From contig NW_022881614.1 in assembly GCF_003369915.1 (NCBI RefSeq), positions 14,748,001-14,812,000 on the forward strand: a stretch of 64,000 bases of DNA. The letters run 5' to 3'. A model generated the notes under the pieces. That model saw only the letters and a program-made list of their open reading frames with translations. It made no database searches and had not been told where the DNA came from. Both the position numbers and the translations under genes were made by a program. Positions 44,506 through 54,418 of the stretch are shown here, piece after piece (positions within the stretch are counted from its first letter, which is position 1; every line of letters begins with the position of its first letter). The DNA comes from Drosophila miranda (lineage: Eukaryota; Arthropoda; Insecta; Diptera; Drosophilidae).

Positions 44506-45530
44506 CTACGCCAGGGAGACTGCATGAGTAATCACAACGTTTATGTCAATGGGTGGATAGATTTGCAGCAGCTTCACATTCGAGGCAAAGTCGTTCTCCA
44601 AAATTGCTTCCCTTTGGATTCTATAAATCAGTAAATACAACAGTAAATGTAAATGAATCAGTTGAAAGTCAGCGCACGCTTACAATATCATGGAACAGCA
44701 GATTTTGATGAGAAAATCAAAGCGCTGCTCGTCCGAGAATACCGAATCCCAAATTCGCAGCACATCGGGCAGTGGAAACTCCTGCGAGAGCAGGAGGGTG
44801 AGCCACCTGAAGCTATAGTATTGCGGATGCAGCTCTTGGCTCTTCAGATGCTCGTAGATGTCTATAACTTTAGTCTTCAGCATGTTGGATAGCAGGCTCA
44901 TCATGAACTTTATGCCACCCTCCGCATCGTCCAAAGTCTTGATGAAGAAGTCGCGTATCTCGCTCATCAGAGCCGTGAAGCAGAAGAAACAGTCTGCCTC
45001 CGCGTGGGCACGGTACGAGAGATCCGGATCCGAGGCCATCACATAGTAGTTGGGTCCGACAATCTCATTCATGCCCTGTACGTACCCCTGGCCCGGATTC
45101 AGCTTGGCGTAGATGAATAGGATGCGCTGCACAACCTCCCAGTGGGCCTCCTGGCCGTCCTCCATGGCGGCATAGGTCTCCACCCCACGCTTTGTGATTA
45201 AATTGATCTGATTGGGAGCAAAGAGGCTCATTAAATCGATTGTCGCTTGAGAGGGGGTCACTTACTTGCTGCTAAATGTCCACAATGGTATGCATAATGG
45301 AACAAACTTTGAGCTTATTTTCTAGCACAATTTCCGACCGAAATTCACCTTGGTCATGCCCAAGCCCTTGCGCTCGACGTTCGCCGAGCTGAGCACCGTG
45401 GGCACTACCCGTTCGTGAAGCCGCCGCCCGTGCTCGCCTTTACTGTGCATCACAATGTCACAGGGATACTCTGTGGGCTGTTGAAAGAACGAGATATCGG
45501 GGCACAGGCGCCTCACATCTTTGTCGATCT
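44506..45530 (-). pseudogene. GAPsec: GAPsec (TBC1D13-like Rab GAP), 5'-truncated
   Basis: Exons on the minus strand: 45349-45530 (broken at its 5' end), about 44684-45253 and 44506-44620. The middle exon carries most of the TBC domain: AKLNPGQGYVQGMNEIVGP, FFCFTALMSEIRDFFIK, FRWLTLLLSQEFPLPDVLRIWDS. The glutamine of YVQGM is the catalytic Gln finger of TBC GAPs; the Arg-finger region is upstream and missing. It ends ITHAVSLA-TAG. The acceptor before the middle exon is not clean: no AG gives the right phase. DINE-1 begins exactly where the coding sequence stops at 45531. It stimulates GTP hydrolysis by Rab proteins when complete. Confidence 0.8.
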
Positions 45531-46618
45531 GGGAACGTTGTGAGTTGCTGCGGACACCGCAACTCTACGGTTATACCCGATACTAAGTCAGTATGGCTCT
45601 CCTCTGGCAGACGCCGCTAATATTAACCGACACGACAAAGAGTGCGTGCGAGAGAGACAGAAAATCAGTCTGAGCGTGACGTCGGGGGCTGCGTAGCCAC
45701 TGCAAATTGATTTGTTCCTATTGGCTATAAAAATGATCTGATCTGATCCAGATTCAGCAATCTGATAGATATGGTCATTATCTATGATGGTGCGTTTTAA
45801 GTTTTCTCGAATGTGCAATATTGTGGATGCAACAGATTTTCGTCCTTTGTGGGGCGGAAGGGCGTGGGGCGAAATTTCGAGATATACGTTTTATAGTGAG
45901 ATCTAACAGGAGTGCGGATACCAAATTTGGTTACTCTAGCCTTAATAGTCTCTGAGATTTGTGAATATCCCCAGATTTTCATCCTTTGCGGGGGCGGAAG
46001 GGGGTGTGGCGAAATTTTGAAACAAACTCGTCTCGGTCCGATATATTAGGAGTGTGGATACCAAATTTGGTTGCTCTAGCTTTTATAGTCTCTGAGATCT
46101 AGGCGCTAATGTTTTACTCTAAGCAAAGCCGGCTATGCTACGTGTGTGTTAGAGAGAGACAGGGCGAGAAAAAATTAAATTGTTTTCTTGATTCTGGCTA
46201 TAATAATTATACGATCCAATTCTGATTCCGCAGTCTTAAAGATATGGTCATTCTCTACAATTCTACGTTTTTGGTTTTCTCATATCTTTAAAATTGTGGA
46301 TGCCACAGATTTTCGTCCTTTGTGGGGGCGGAAGGGGGCGGGGCGAAGTTTTGAAATATTTTTGTAGCAGTGACATATCACAGAAGTCTGGATCCAAAAC
46401 ATCGTTGCTCTAGCTCTTATAGTCTTTGAGCACTAGGCGCTGAAGGGGACGGACAGACGGACGGACGGACAGACAGACATGGCTCAATCGACTCGGCTAT
46501 TGATGCTGATCAAGAATATATATACTTTATGGGGTCGGAAACGATTCCTTCTGGACGTTACACACATCCACTTTTACCACAAATCTAATATACCCCAATA
46601 CTCATTTTGAGTATTGGG
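45531..46618 (-). mobile_element. DINE-1/INE-1, minus-strand copy
   Basis: Reverse complement of the family, from the 3' hairpin (GTTGTGAGTTGCTGCGGAC) to the 5' palindrome ATACTCATTTTGAGTAT. It truncates GAPsec. Confidence 0.85.
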
Positions 46619-46640
46619 AACGAAGTTAACTGTGAACGAG

Positions 46641-47724
46641 GGGGAACGTTGTGGGTTGCTGCGGACACCGCAACTCTACAGTTATACCCGATACTAAGTC
46701 AGTATGGCTCTCCTCCGGCAGACGCCGCTAATATTAAACGACACGACAAGGAGTGCGTGCGAGAGACACAGAAAATCAGTCTGAGCGTGACGTCGGGTGC
46801 TGCGTAGCCAGTGCAAATTGATTTGTTCCTTTTGGCTATAAAAATGATCTTATCTGATCCAGATTCAGCAATCTGATAGATATGGTCATTATCTATGATT
46901 GTGCGTTTTTAGTTTTCTCGAATGTTCAATATTGTGGATGCAACAGATTTTCGTCCTTTGTGGGGGCGGAAGGGGGTGGGGCGAAATTTTGAGATATACG
47001 TTTTATAGTGAGATCTAACAGGAGTGCGGATACCAAATTTGGTGACTCTAGCCTTAATAGTCTCTGAGATTTGTGAATATCCCCAGATTTTCATCCTTTG
47101 CGGGGGCGGAAGGGGGTGTGGCGAAATTTTGAAACAAACTCGTCTCGGTCCGATATATTAGGAGTGTGGATGCCAAATTTGGTTGCTCTAGCTTTTATAG
47201 TCTCTGAGATCTAGGCGCTAATGTTTTACTCTAAGCAAAGCCGGCTATGCTACGTGTGTGTTAGAGAGAGACAGGGCGAGAAAAAATTAAATTGTTTTCT
47301 TGATTCTGGCTATAATAATTATACGATCCAATTCTGATTCCGCAGTCTTAAAGATATGGTCATTCTCTACAATTCTACGTTTTTGGTTTTCTCATATCTT
47401 TAAAATTGTGGATGCCACAGATTTTCGTCCTTTGTGGGGGCGGAAGTGGGCGGGGCGAAGTTTTGAAATATTTTTGTAGCAGTGACATATCACAGAAGTC
47501 TGGATCCAAAACATCGTTGCTCTAGCTCTTATAGTCTTTGAGCACTAGGCGCTGAAGGGGACGAGCAGACGGACAGACGAACGGACAGACATGGCTCAAT
47601 CGACTCGGCTATGGATGCTGATCAAGAATATATACACTTTATGGGGTCGGAAACGATTCCTTTTGGACGTTACACACATCCACTTTTACCACAAATCTAA
47701 CTCATTTTGAGTATCGGGTATAAT
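46641..47724 (-). mobile_element. DINE-1/INE-1, second minus-strand copy
   Basis: Directly repeated after the copy at 45531, separated by about 22 bp that include GAACGAAGTTAACTGTGAA. That short segment also occurs in the S-Lap1 upstream region (41583), so the pair is a tandem duplication with its flank. Confidence 0.85.
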
Positions 47725-48223
47725 TATGCTCGCACTTGTCATGAGATAGGAGAGTGGAGTGTTTCTCTCTCTCTTTCTTCTTACACACAAGCCCGCCGTT
47801 CTTTCTCGCTTCCCTCCGCCAGAGCGAACACACTGCACGAGAAAGAGTGAGTGAGATGGATAGAGAGATCGAGAGAGAATGAGTAAGCGCGTGGAAGGCG
47901 ATTTGGTCATTATGGCTATAATAACGATCCGATCTCAACCACATTTGACAGTCTAGTAGATATGGCGTTCTCTACGATTCTGCGTTTTCGGTTTTTTCTT
48001 TTCTCGTATTTTAAAAATTGTGAATGCCACAGATTTTCTATGTCTTTATGGGGGCGGACGGATCGGCGGAGGTGTCTGGATTTGCTTGCTCTAGCGTTTA
48101 TGGTCTCTGATATCTAGGCGCTCATCAAGGACGCTCATAGATCCAGAGCCACATCTATTCGAGTACCGTGGTCCTTCAAGAGTTCACGATTTGTTAGCCC
48201 CATTTGTCGAAGATATACATACA
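47725..48223 (+). other. S-Lap1 copy 2 upstream region, distal part
   Basis: Matches 41594-42058 of copy 1. It is interrupted at 48223 by the LTR array and resumes at 58737. Confidence 0.8.
48220..48223. repeat. Target-site duplication TACA (left)
   Basis: TACA before the first LTR and TACA at 58737-58740 after the last. The uninterrupted site in copy 1 reads ATACATACATAGATATG, in accord with a 4-bp duplication. Confidence 0.85.
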
Positions 48224-48483
48224 TGTAGGAAACGAAGGAAAGAGAGAGACACGAAGCGGTCGTGTTTTCGTCGTGTCGTCGGGATAGAGCAGTAATCGGC
48301 TCTGAGAGAGCCGATAGCAAGAGAGAGAGATCAGTCAGTTGTCAGTTCAGCCACGCATCAGACGTACACGCATATAATTAGTCACAAACATACTTGTAAA
48401 ACTTGGAGCTGTTATAATTTTAACTCCAACATACTTATTAAATAAATGTTACTCGTTGCCATCAAGCAACTTAAACTACTACA
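48224..48483 (+). repeat. LTR 1 of the array
   Basis: 260 bp, TGTAGGAAACG to CTACTACA, with AATAAA in TTATTAAATAAATG near the 3' end. Confidence 0.93.
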
Positions 48484-48486
48484 AAT

Positions 48487-48500
48487 TGGGGGCTCGTCCG
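48487..48500 (+). promoter_or_regulatory. Primer binding site, tRNA-Pro type
   Basis: TGGGGGCTCGTCCG, 3 bases after the LTR. It matches the start of the tRNA-Pro primer site of murine gammaretroviruses, so tRNA-Pro priming is likely. It is repeated at 53769-53782. Confidence 0.75.
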
Positions 48501-48569
48501 AAAATAAGCCCAAGACAACAACATTTGCAAGTGAGATTTGTGCGTGTATTTGGAAATTTTGGCGAACAC

Positions 48570-49010
48570 GAGGCTAGAGCCACAAGGAGACAAGCGGCAC
48601 AGAGACGACAATCTGAGCGCGTTCTTTCCAAAGAGAGCAGAAGCGACAAAACTACGGCAGACGGCAGCAAACACAGCAAGAATCAAAACCTTCGTTGTTG
48701 TTGTTGTGCATTGCGTCTGAGAGGCTAGAGCTACAAGGAGACAAGCGGCACAGAGACGACAATCTGAGCGCGTTCGTTCCAAAGAGAGCAGAAGCGACAA
48801 AACTACGGCAGACGGCAGCAAACACAGCAAGAATCAAAACCTTCGTTGTTGTTGTTGTGCATTGCGTCTGAGAGGCTAGAGCTACAAGGAGACAAGCGGC
48901 ACAGAGACGACAATCTGAGCGCGTTCGTTCCAAAGAGAGCAGAAGCGACAAAACGACGGCAGCAAACAGCAAGAATCAAAGAACATTGATTGTTGTTGTG
49001 TTGCACTGCG
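48570..49010 (+). repeat. 151-bp leader repeat, about three units
   Basis: GAGGCTAGAGCTACAAGGAG begins units at 48570 (one mismatch), 48721 and 48872, an exact 151-bp period. The second element has a single unit. Confidence 0.9.
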
Positions 49011-49438
49011 TCGGACGGAGACTACAACTACAACAAAAGACAAGCAGCAGTTCATTTTGTAACAGCAGAAGCAGCGACGATTCGGGAAGCGACAACGAGT
49101 TATCGGCGAACGGCGAGAGCAAGGCAAGGCAACAAAGAGAGGACGGCAACAGCGACATCGACAGGCAAGCGAGATCTGGATGTGGTGGTGTGTGTGCGTC
49201 AAATTTGGAGTCTGGAAAGTTCTGCGCAGAAGCGAGAGTTAACAAGGGTAAACCCATAGTAAGGTGAGCGTTAACAGAGAAGCGATCGTTAACAGTGACG
49301 ACTTTAAAGGCGTTTTCGAAATCGATGTTAACTGGAAAATTGTTAACAGGCCAGCAGTAATAAGGTTGTTTAAGTTGATTTAATTACATTTTCTTAGATA
49401 TAAGCTAATATCAATTATTTTGTATTTAAATCGTCACG

Positions 49439-52400
49439 ATGCAAGTTGAAGAGATAATGACACTGAGAGTCGCAGATTTGCGAGAGAAGTTAAGAGAGCT
49501 TGCGTTGCAGACGACGGGACGAAAGCGCGATTTGCAAGATAGACTATTAATACATCACGGCTTTCCAGTTGAGGATGAAGAAGAGTCAGAGGATGAGTCC
49601 GTAGTAACAGCAGAGGATGATACCGTAGCAGTTCAACCAGGTACGCGACAGGCAGAGTATAAATCTTGGTTTACGCTAAAAGACGTGGAAGGTAGTGTGT
49701 CACAATTTTCTGGTTCTAATAACCCCGACATCAATCAATGGATAGAGGAATTAGAAGAATGCGCAGCTACTGTTCAATGGAGTCAATTACAATTATTCAT
49801 TTATGCCAAGCAGTTGTTAGTTGGTGCAGCAAAATCTTTCGTTCGTAGTTTGCGTGATATTCGTAACTGGAATTCGTTGAAGGCAACTCTGTTGGATGAG
49901 TTTAGTGTTAAACTGTCGTCCGTAGAAGTACATAGAATGTTGCAAAAGCGCCAGCAGAAAAAAGGAGAGTCGTTGCATGAGTTTTTGTATGCGTTAATGG
50001 AGATAGCCAAGCCAATTAAACTAGATGATGAGAGTTTAATCGAATATTTTGTGGATGGTATACCAGACGCTAGGGCAAGTAAGGCAATGCTGTACCAAGC
50101 TAGAAACTTAAAGGAGCTTAAATTTCAGATCGATGTTTACCAGAAAGCTAGAGGCGGATCCAAGCCGATGAGTAAGAATTGGCCGCTGAGTAATAAAAGT
50201 GAGAGTTCGGTGAAAGGGTCGATGGCAGAGAATTTTAGGAAATGTTTTAAGTGTGGAGACAAATCGCATTTGAGGAAAGATTGTCCCAAAAATGATTTTT
50301 GTTGTTTCAAATGTGGCCAACCAGGACACCGTGCTGCAAGCTGTAATGTCAAGGTCGAAACCAGACAAGAAAAGAGATCGAATACGAACATTATTCGAGA
50401 TAAGGAAGTCGTCAATAAGCCGTCAGGTATTTTCACTCCATCAGGTTTGGAATTAAAGGATATTAAGTACGCGAATTTGGTATTCAAAGGTTTGATTGAT
50501 ACTGGAGCAGATTTGTGTTTAATTCGCAGGAGGGTATTTTTGAAATTTGGACATCTTGAACTGATCGGCCAGGAGAAATGTTTAACAGGTATTGGAGATA
50601 GTCAAGTTGTAACTTTTGGTAGCTTTTCGATACCAGTGAAAATCGATGAGATTGGAATGGAGGTAGAATTTCATGTCATTCCAGACGAGGATATTGGTTT
50701 TGAAGCCATTTTAGGAAGGACTATTCTGGATCATGTGGACATGCAAGTTTCTAAGACAGGAACAAGATTTGTTCGTAGAGTTTGTGGCGAGGATAAAGAT
50801 AAGAAACTTGATCAGGTAGCATCGTCCTCATGCGTGGAATTGTTTAATGAATATAAAGGCATTTGCATGTCAAGTATTGACGAAGTTGAGAAGGAGTTTT
50901 CAATTGATGTTGGTCATCTCAGTGAAGTACATGCTAGAGAGGTTAGGGGTATGGTAGGAAAGTACCAACCTCAGAGAAATGTAGATGCGCCGATAAAAAT
51001 GAAAATTGTGTTAGTGGATGAGATACCAGTTTTCCAGCATCCGAGACGATTACCGTTGTGTGAACAGGAAATCGTGGACAAGCAAGTGGAAGAGTGGCTG
51101 GCTCAGAAGATTATAAAGCCAAGTACATCGGAGTATGCATCAACAGTAGTGTTGGTACCGAAAAAGAACGGTAGCAAGAGACTATGCTGTGATTACCGAA
51201 AGCTGAATGAGAAAATAGTTCGCGATAACTTTCCAATGTCACATATGGATACAGTGTTGGAGAAACTGCAGGGTGCAAAGTATTTCACCACGTTGGATTT
51301 AACGAATGGTTTTTTCCATGTGCCTGTAGAAGTCGAGTCTCAAAAATATACGTCTTTTGTGACTCAGAATGGTCAGTTCGAATTTTTATTTGTACCATTT
51401 GGAATTTCAAATTCTGCAGCGGTGTTTACCAGATTTATAATGGCTGTGTTGAGAGATTTGGTAAAGAATAATGAAGCAGCAGTCTATATGGATGACGTTA
51501 TTATTTGTAGTCAAGATATAGAAGAGGGTTTGTTAAAGTTGAGAAAAGTACTGAAGATAGCGGAAATGAATGGGCTACGTATAAATTGGAGAAAGTGTCA
51601 GCTGTTACGACAAAAGGTTAATTTTCTGGGGTATATAATAGAAAAGAACACGATAAGACCAAGTGATGAGAAGACGAGGGCAGTCGAAAAGTTCCCAGTG
51701 CCAGTTGATAAAAAAGTAGTGCAGCGTTTCATAGGATTGACTTCTTATTTCCGAAAGTTTATTGAGGGTTATGCTGTTATTGCAAAACCATTGACAGATC
51801 TGCTGCGGAAGGATGTTAAATTTGAATTTAAGGAGATACATCAGGTTGCGTTTGAACAACTAAAGGTAGCATTGAAGTTGGAGAATTTGGAGACAGAAAT
51901 CCATACTGATGCATCAAAATGGGGGTATGGAGCCGTGTTACTGCAAAAGAGTTTGGAAGACAGCCAATTCCATCCAGTTCAATATATGAGCCGTAGGACT
52001 AAGCCATGTGAAGAGAAATATCCTGCTTATGACCTTGAGGTTCTGGCAATTATCGAAGCTTTAGCTAAATGGCGTGTATACGTTTTGGGGATAAAGTTCA
52101 AAATTGTCACAGATTGTAATGCATTTACAGTGACGATCAAAAAGAAAGACGTTCCTTTGAGAGTAGCACGTTGGGCCATGTACCTACAAGATTTTAATTA
52201 TGTTATAGAACATCGCTCAGGAACGAAGATAAGGCACGTTGACGCGTTGAGTCGTGTATCTTGTTTTATGGTGACCGAAAGTATAGCTCATCGTTTGAAA
52301 GAAGCTCAGCTAACCGACGATTGGGTTAAGGCTGTTAAAAGTATTGTGGAGGACAAGGAATATGAGGATTATTATATTCAGAATCAGATTTTGTTTAAGG

Positions 52401-53569
52401 ATCCGGATAAGGAGCTCATCGTAGTACCAGCTCAGTTGGAAAATGAGATTATATCAATAGCACATAAGCAAGGACATTTTTCAGTTAAAAAGACACAAGA
52501 TATCATTGAAAAGTCGTATTATATTCCGAAGTTAAAAGACAAAGTATGGCGCGTAATAAATAGTTGTGTCGAGTGTATCATTGTCAATGAAAAGACAGGA
52601 AAACGTGAGGGTTATTTGCAACCAATAGACAAGGGTGATAGGCCGTTACAAACGTATCACATTGATCACGTTGGACCAATGGAAATGACTAAAAAACAGT
52701 ACAATTATATACTGGTTGTTGTTGATGGATTTTCTAAGTTTGTTTGGTTACATTCTACACGTAGTACAGGTGTTGAAGAGGTCGTTAAGTGTTTGGAAAT
52801 TCAGGGGACTAGTTTTGGTAATCCGAACAGAATAGTGACGGATAGGGGTGCAGCGTTTATGTCCAATTTGTTTCGTGAATATTGTGAGAGAGAGAAAATA
52901 CAGCATTTAATGATTGCCACAGGCGTTCCACGTGGGAATGGTCAAGTCGAAAGGATGCACAAGATAGTGGTGCCTATGTTGTCGAAATTGTGTCAGGGTA
53001 ATTCCGGTAGTTGGTATAAGCATCTAGGAAAAGATATGGAAATGATCAACAGTGTTGAGCCGCGAAGTACCAAGGTAACACCTTTCAAGATATTGACTGG
53101 GCTAGACATGCGTATAGGAATGGATCCAAAAATAAAAGAAATATTGGAAGAATCACTTATCGAAGAGTTGAACAAGGACCGCGAAAAAATTAGAAAGGAA
53201 GTAGATGAAAACATTGCACGGTTACAGCAGGAAAACAAGAAGAGTTTTGACTTAAAAAGGAAACTAGATAGACAGTATGAGGTTAATGAGCTAGTAGCTA
53301 TCAAGCGTACTCAGTATGGTACTGGATTAAAGCTAAAAGGAAAGTATCTAGGGCCGTATAAGGTGGTTAGGGTAAAGAATCATGGAAGGTACGAAGTCGA
53401 GAAGATTGGGGATACTGAGGGTCCCTATAAGACCTCTACAGTTTCAGAATATATGACACCTTGGCTAGACCCATCCGAGGCGAATGGTCCGTCAGGACAG
53501 CCGAATGTAGGAACCGAAGGAAAGAGAGAGACACGAAGCGGTCGTGTTTTCGTCGTGTCGTCGGGATAG
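49439..53569 (+). CDS. SAP-Gag-Pol polyprotein, unit 1 (1376 aa)
   Basis: Single open frame. Residues about 6-42 match a SAP DNA-binding domain (LRVADLREKLRELALQTTGR, then KRDLQDRLL). The Gag core lies at about 75-230, and two CCHC knuckles at about 268-300 (CFKCGDKSHLRKDC, CFKCGQPGHRAASC). Protease has LIDTGADLCLI at about 353, RT YMDD at about 683 and RNase H HTDASKWGYGAVL at about 822. Integrase has an HHCC domain and catalytic Asp, Asp and Glu in HIDHVGP, VTDRG and GQVERMHK, followed by a GPY module (LGPYKVVRV). It differs from unit 2 at conserved RT positions (YASTVV, SNSAAVF, FLFVPF) and has a 3-residue insertion before RNase H. The stop codon lies inside the following LTR. Confidence 0.93.
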   Translation: MQVEEIMTLRVADLREKLRELALQTTGRKRDLQDRLLIHHGFPVEDEEESEDESVVTAEDDTVAVQPGTRQAEYKSWFTLKDVEGSVSQFSGSNNPDINQWIEELEECAATVQWSQLQLFIYAKQLLVGAAKSFVRSLRDIRNWNSLKATLLDEFSVKLSSVEVHRMLQKRQQKKGESLHEFLYALMEIAKPIKLDDESLIEYFVDGIPDARASKAMLYQARNLKELKFQIDVYQKARGGSKPMSKNWPLSNKSESSVKGSMAENFRKCFKCGDKSHLRKDCPKNDFCCFKCGQPGHRAASCNVKVETRQEKRSNTNIIRDKEVVNKPSGIFTPSGLELKDIKYANLVFKGLIDTGADLCLIRRRVFLKFGHLELIGQEKCLTGIGDSQVVTFGSFSIPVKIDEIGMEVEFHVIPDEDIGFEAILGRTILDHVDMQVSKTGTRFVRRVCGEDKDKKLDQVASSSCVELFNEYKGICMSSIDEVEKEFSIDVGHLSEVHAREVRGMVGKYQPQRNVDAPIKMKIVLVDEIPVFQHPRRLPLCEQEIVDKQVEEWLAQKIIKPSTSEYASTVVLVPKKNGSKRLCCDYRKLNEKIVRDNFPMSHMDTVLEKLQGAKYFTTLDLTNGFFHVPVEVESQKYTSFVTQNGQFEFLFVPFGISNSAAVFTRFIMAVLRDLVKNNEAAVYMDDVIICSQDIEEGLLKLRKVLKIAEMNGLRINWRKCQLLRQKVNFLGYIIEKNTIRPSDEKTRAVEKFPVPVDKKVVQRFIGLTSYFRKFIEGYAVIAKPLTDLLRKDVKFEFKEIHQVAFEQLKVALKLENLETEIHTDASKWGYGAVLLQKSLEDSQFHPVQYMSRRTKPCEEKYPAYDLEVLAIIEALAKWRVYVLGIKFKIVTDCNAFTVTIKKKDVPLRVARWAMYLQDFNYVIEHRSGTKIRHVDALSRVSCFMVTESIAHRLKEAQLTDDWVKAVKSIVEDKEYEDYYIQNQILFKDPDKELIVVPAQLENEIISIAHKQGHFSVKKTQDIIEKSYYIPKLKDKVWRVINSCVECIIVNEKTGKREGYLQPIDKGDRPLQTYHIDHVGPMEMTKKQYNYILVVVDGFSKFVWLHSTRSTGVEEVVKCLEIQGTSFGNPNRIVTDRGAAFMSNLFREYCEREKIQHLMIATGVPRGNGQVERMHKIVVPMLSKLCQGNSGSWYKHLGKDMEMINSVEPRSTKVTPFKILTGLDMRIGMDPKIKEILEESLIEELNKDREKIRKEVDENIARLQQENKKSFDLKRKLDRQYEVNELVAIKRTQYGTGLKLKGKYLGPYKVVRVKNHGRYEVEKIGDTEGPYKTSTVSEYMTPWLDPSEANGPSGQPNVGTEGKRETRSGRVFVVSSG

Positions 53570-53765
53570 AGCAGTAATCGGCTCTGAGAGAGCCGATAGC
53601 AAGAGAGAGAGATCAGTCAGTTGTCAGTTCAGCCACGCATCAGACGTACACGCATATAATTAGTCACAAACATACTTGTAAAACTTGGAGCTGTTATAAT
53701 TTTAACTCCAACATACTTATTAAATAAATGTTACTCGTTGCCATCAAGCAACTTAAACTACTACA
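53506..53765 (+). repeat. LTR 2 of the array (shared)
   Basis: 260 bp, serving as 3' LTR of unit 1 and 5' LTR of unit 2. Confidence 0.93.
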
Positions 53766-53768
53766 AAT

Positions 53769-53782
53769 TGGGGGCTCGTCCG
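53769..53782 (+). promoter_or_regulatory. Primer binding site of unit 2
   Basis: Identical to 48487-48500. Confidence 0.75.
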
Positions 53783-54418
53783 AAAATAAGCCCAAGACAA
53801 CAACATTTGCAAGTGAGATTTGTGCGTGTATTTGGAAATTTTGGCGAACACGAGGCTAGAGCTACAAGGAGACAAGCGGCACAGAGACGACAATCTGAGC
53901 GCGTTCGTTCCAAAGAGAGCAGAAGCGACAAAACGACGGCAGCAAACAGCAAGAATCAAAGAACATTGATTGTTGTTGTTTTGCACTGCGTCGGACGGAG
54001 ACTACAACTACAACAAAAGACAAGCAGCAGTTCATTTTGTAACAGCAGAAGCAGCGACGATTCGGGAAGCGACAACGAGTTATCGGCGAACGGCGAGAGC
54101 AAGGCAAGGCAACAAAGAGAGGACGGCAACAGCGACATCGACCGGCAAGCGAGATCTGGATGTGGTGGTGTGTGTGCGTCAAATTTGGAGTCTGGAAAGT
54201 TCTGCGCAGAAGCGAGAGTTAACAAGGGTAAACCCATAGTAAGGTGAGCGTTAACAGAGAAGCGATCGTTAACAGTGACGACTTTAAAGGCGTTTTCGAA
54301 ATCGATGTTAACTGGAAAATTGTTAACAGGCCAGCAGTAATAAGGTTGTTTAAGTTGATTTAATTACATTTTCTTAGATATAAGCTAATATCAATTATTT
54401 TGTATTTAAATCGTCACG

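Noticed and set aside
44400-44510. SECIS element for GAPsec stop-codon read-through
   Set aside because: GAPsec is known for UGA read-through, but the stop here is TAG and no convincing SECIS stem could be drawn by eye.
45600-47100. Small recurring ORFs (GIRTPVRSHYKTYISKF)
   Set aside because: They recur in every DINE-1 copy and are translations of a non-coding Helitron-class repeat.
48471-49267. ORFs in the retrotransposon leader on both strands
   Set aside because: They come from the 151-bp repeat and AC/GTT-rich sequence, differ between the two units and lack domains.
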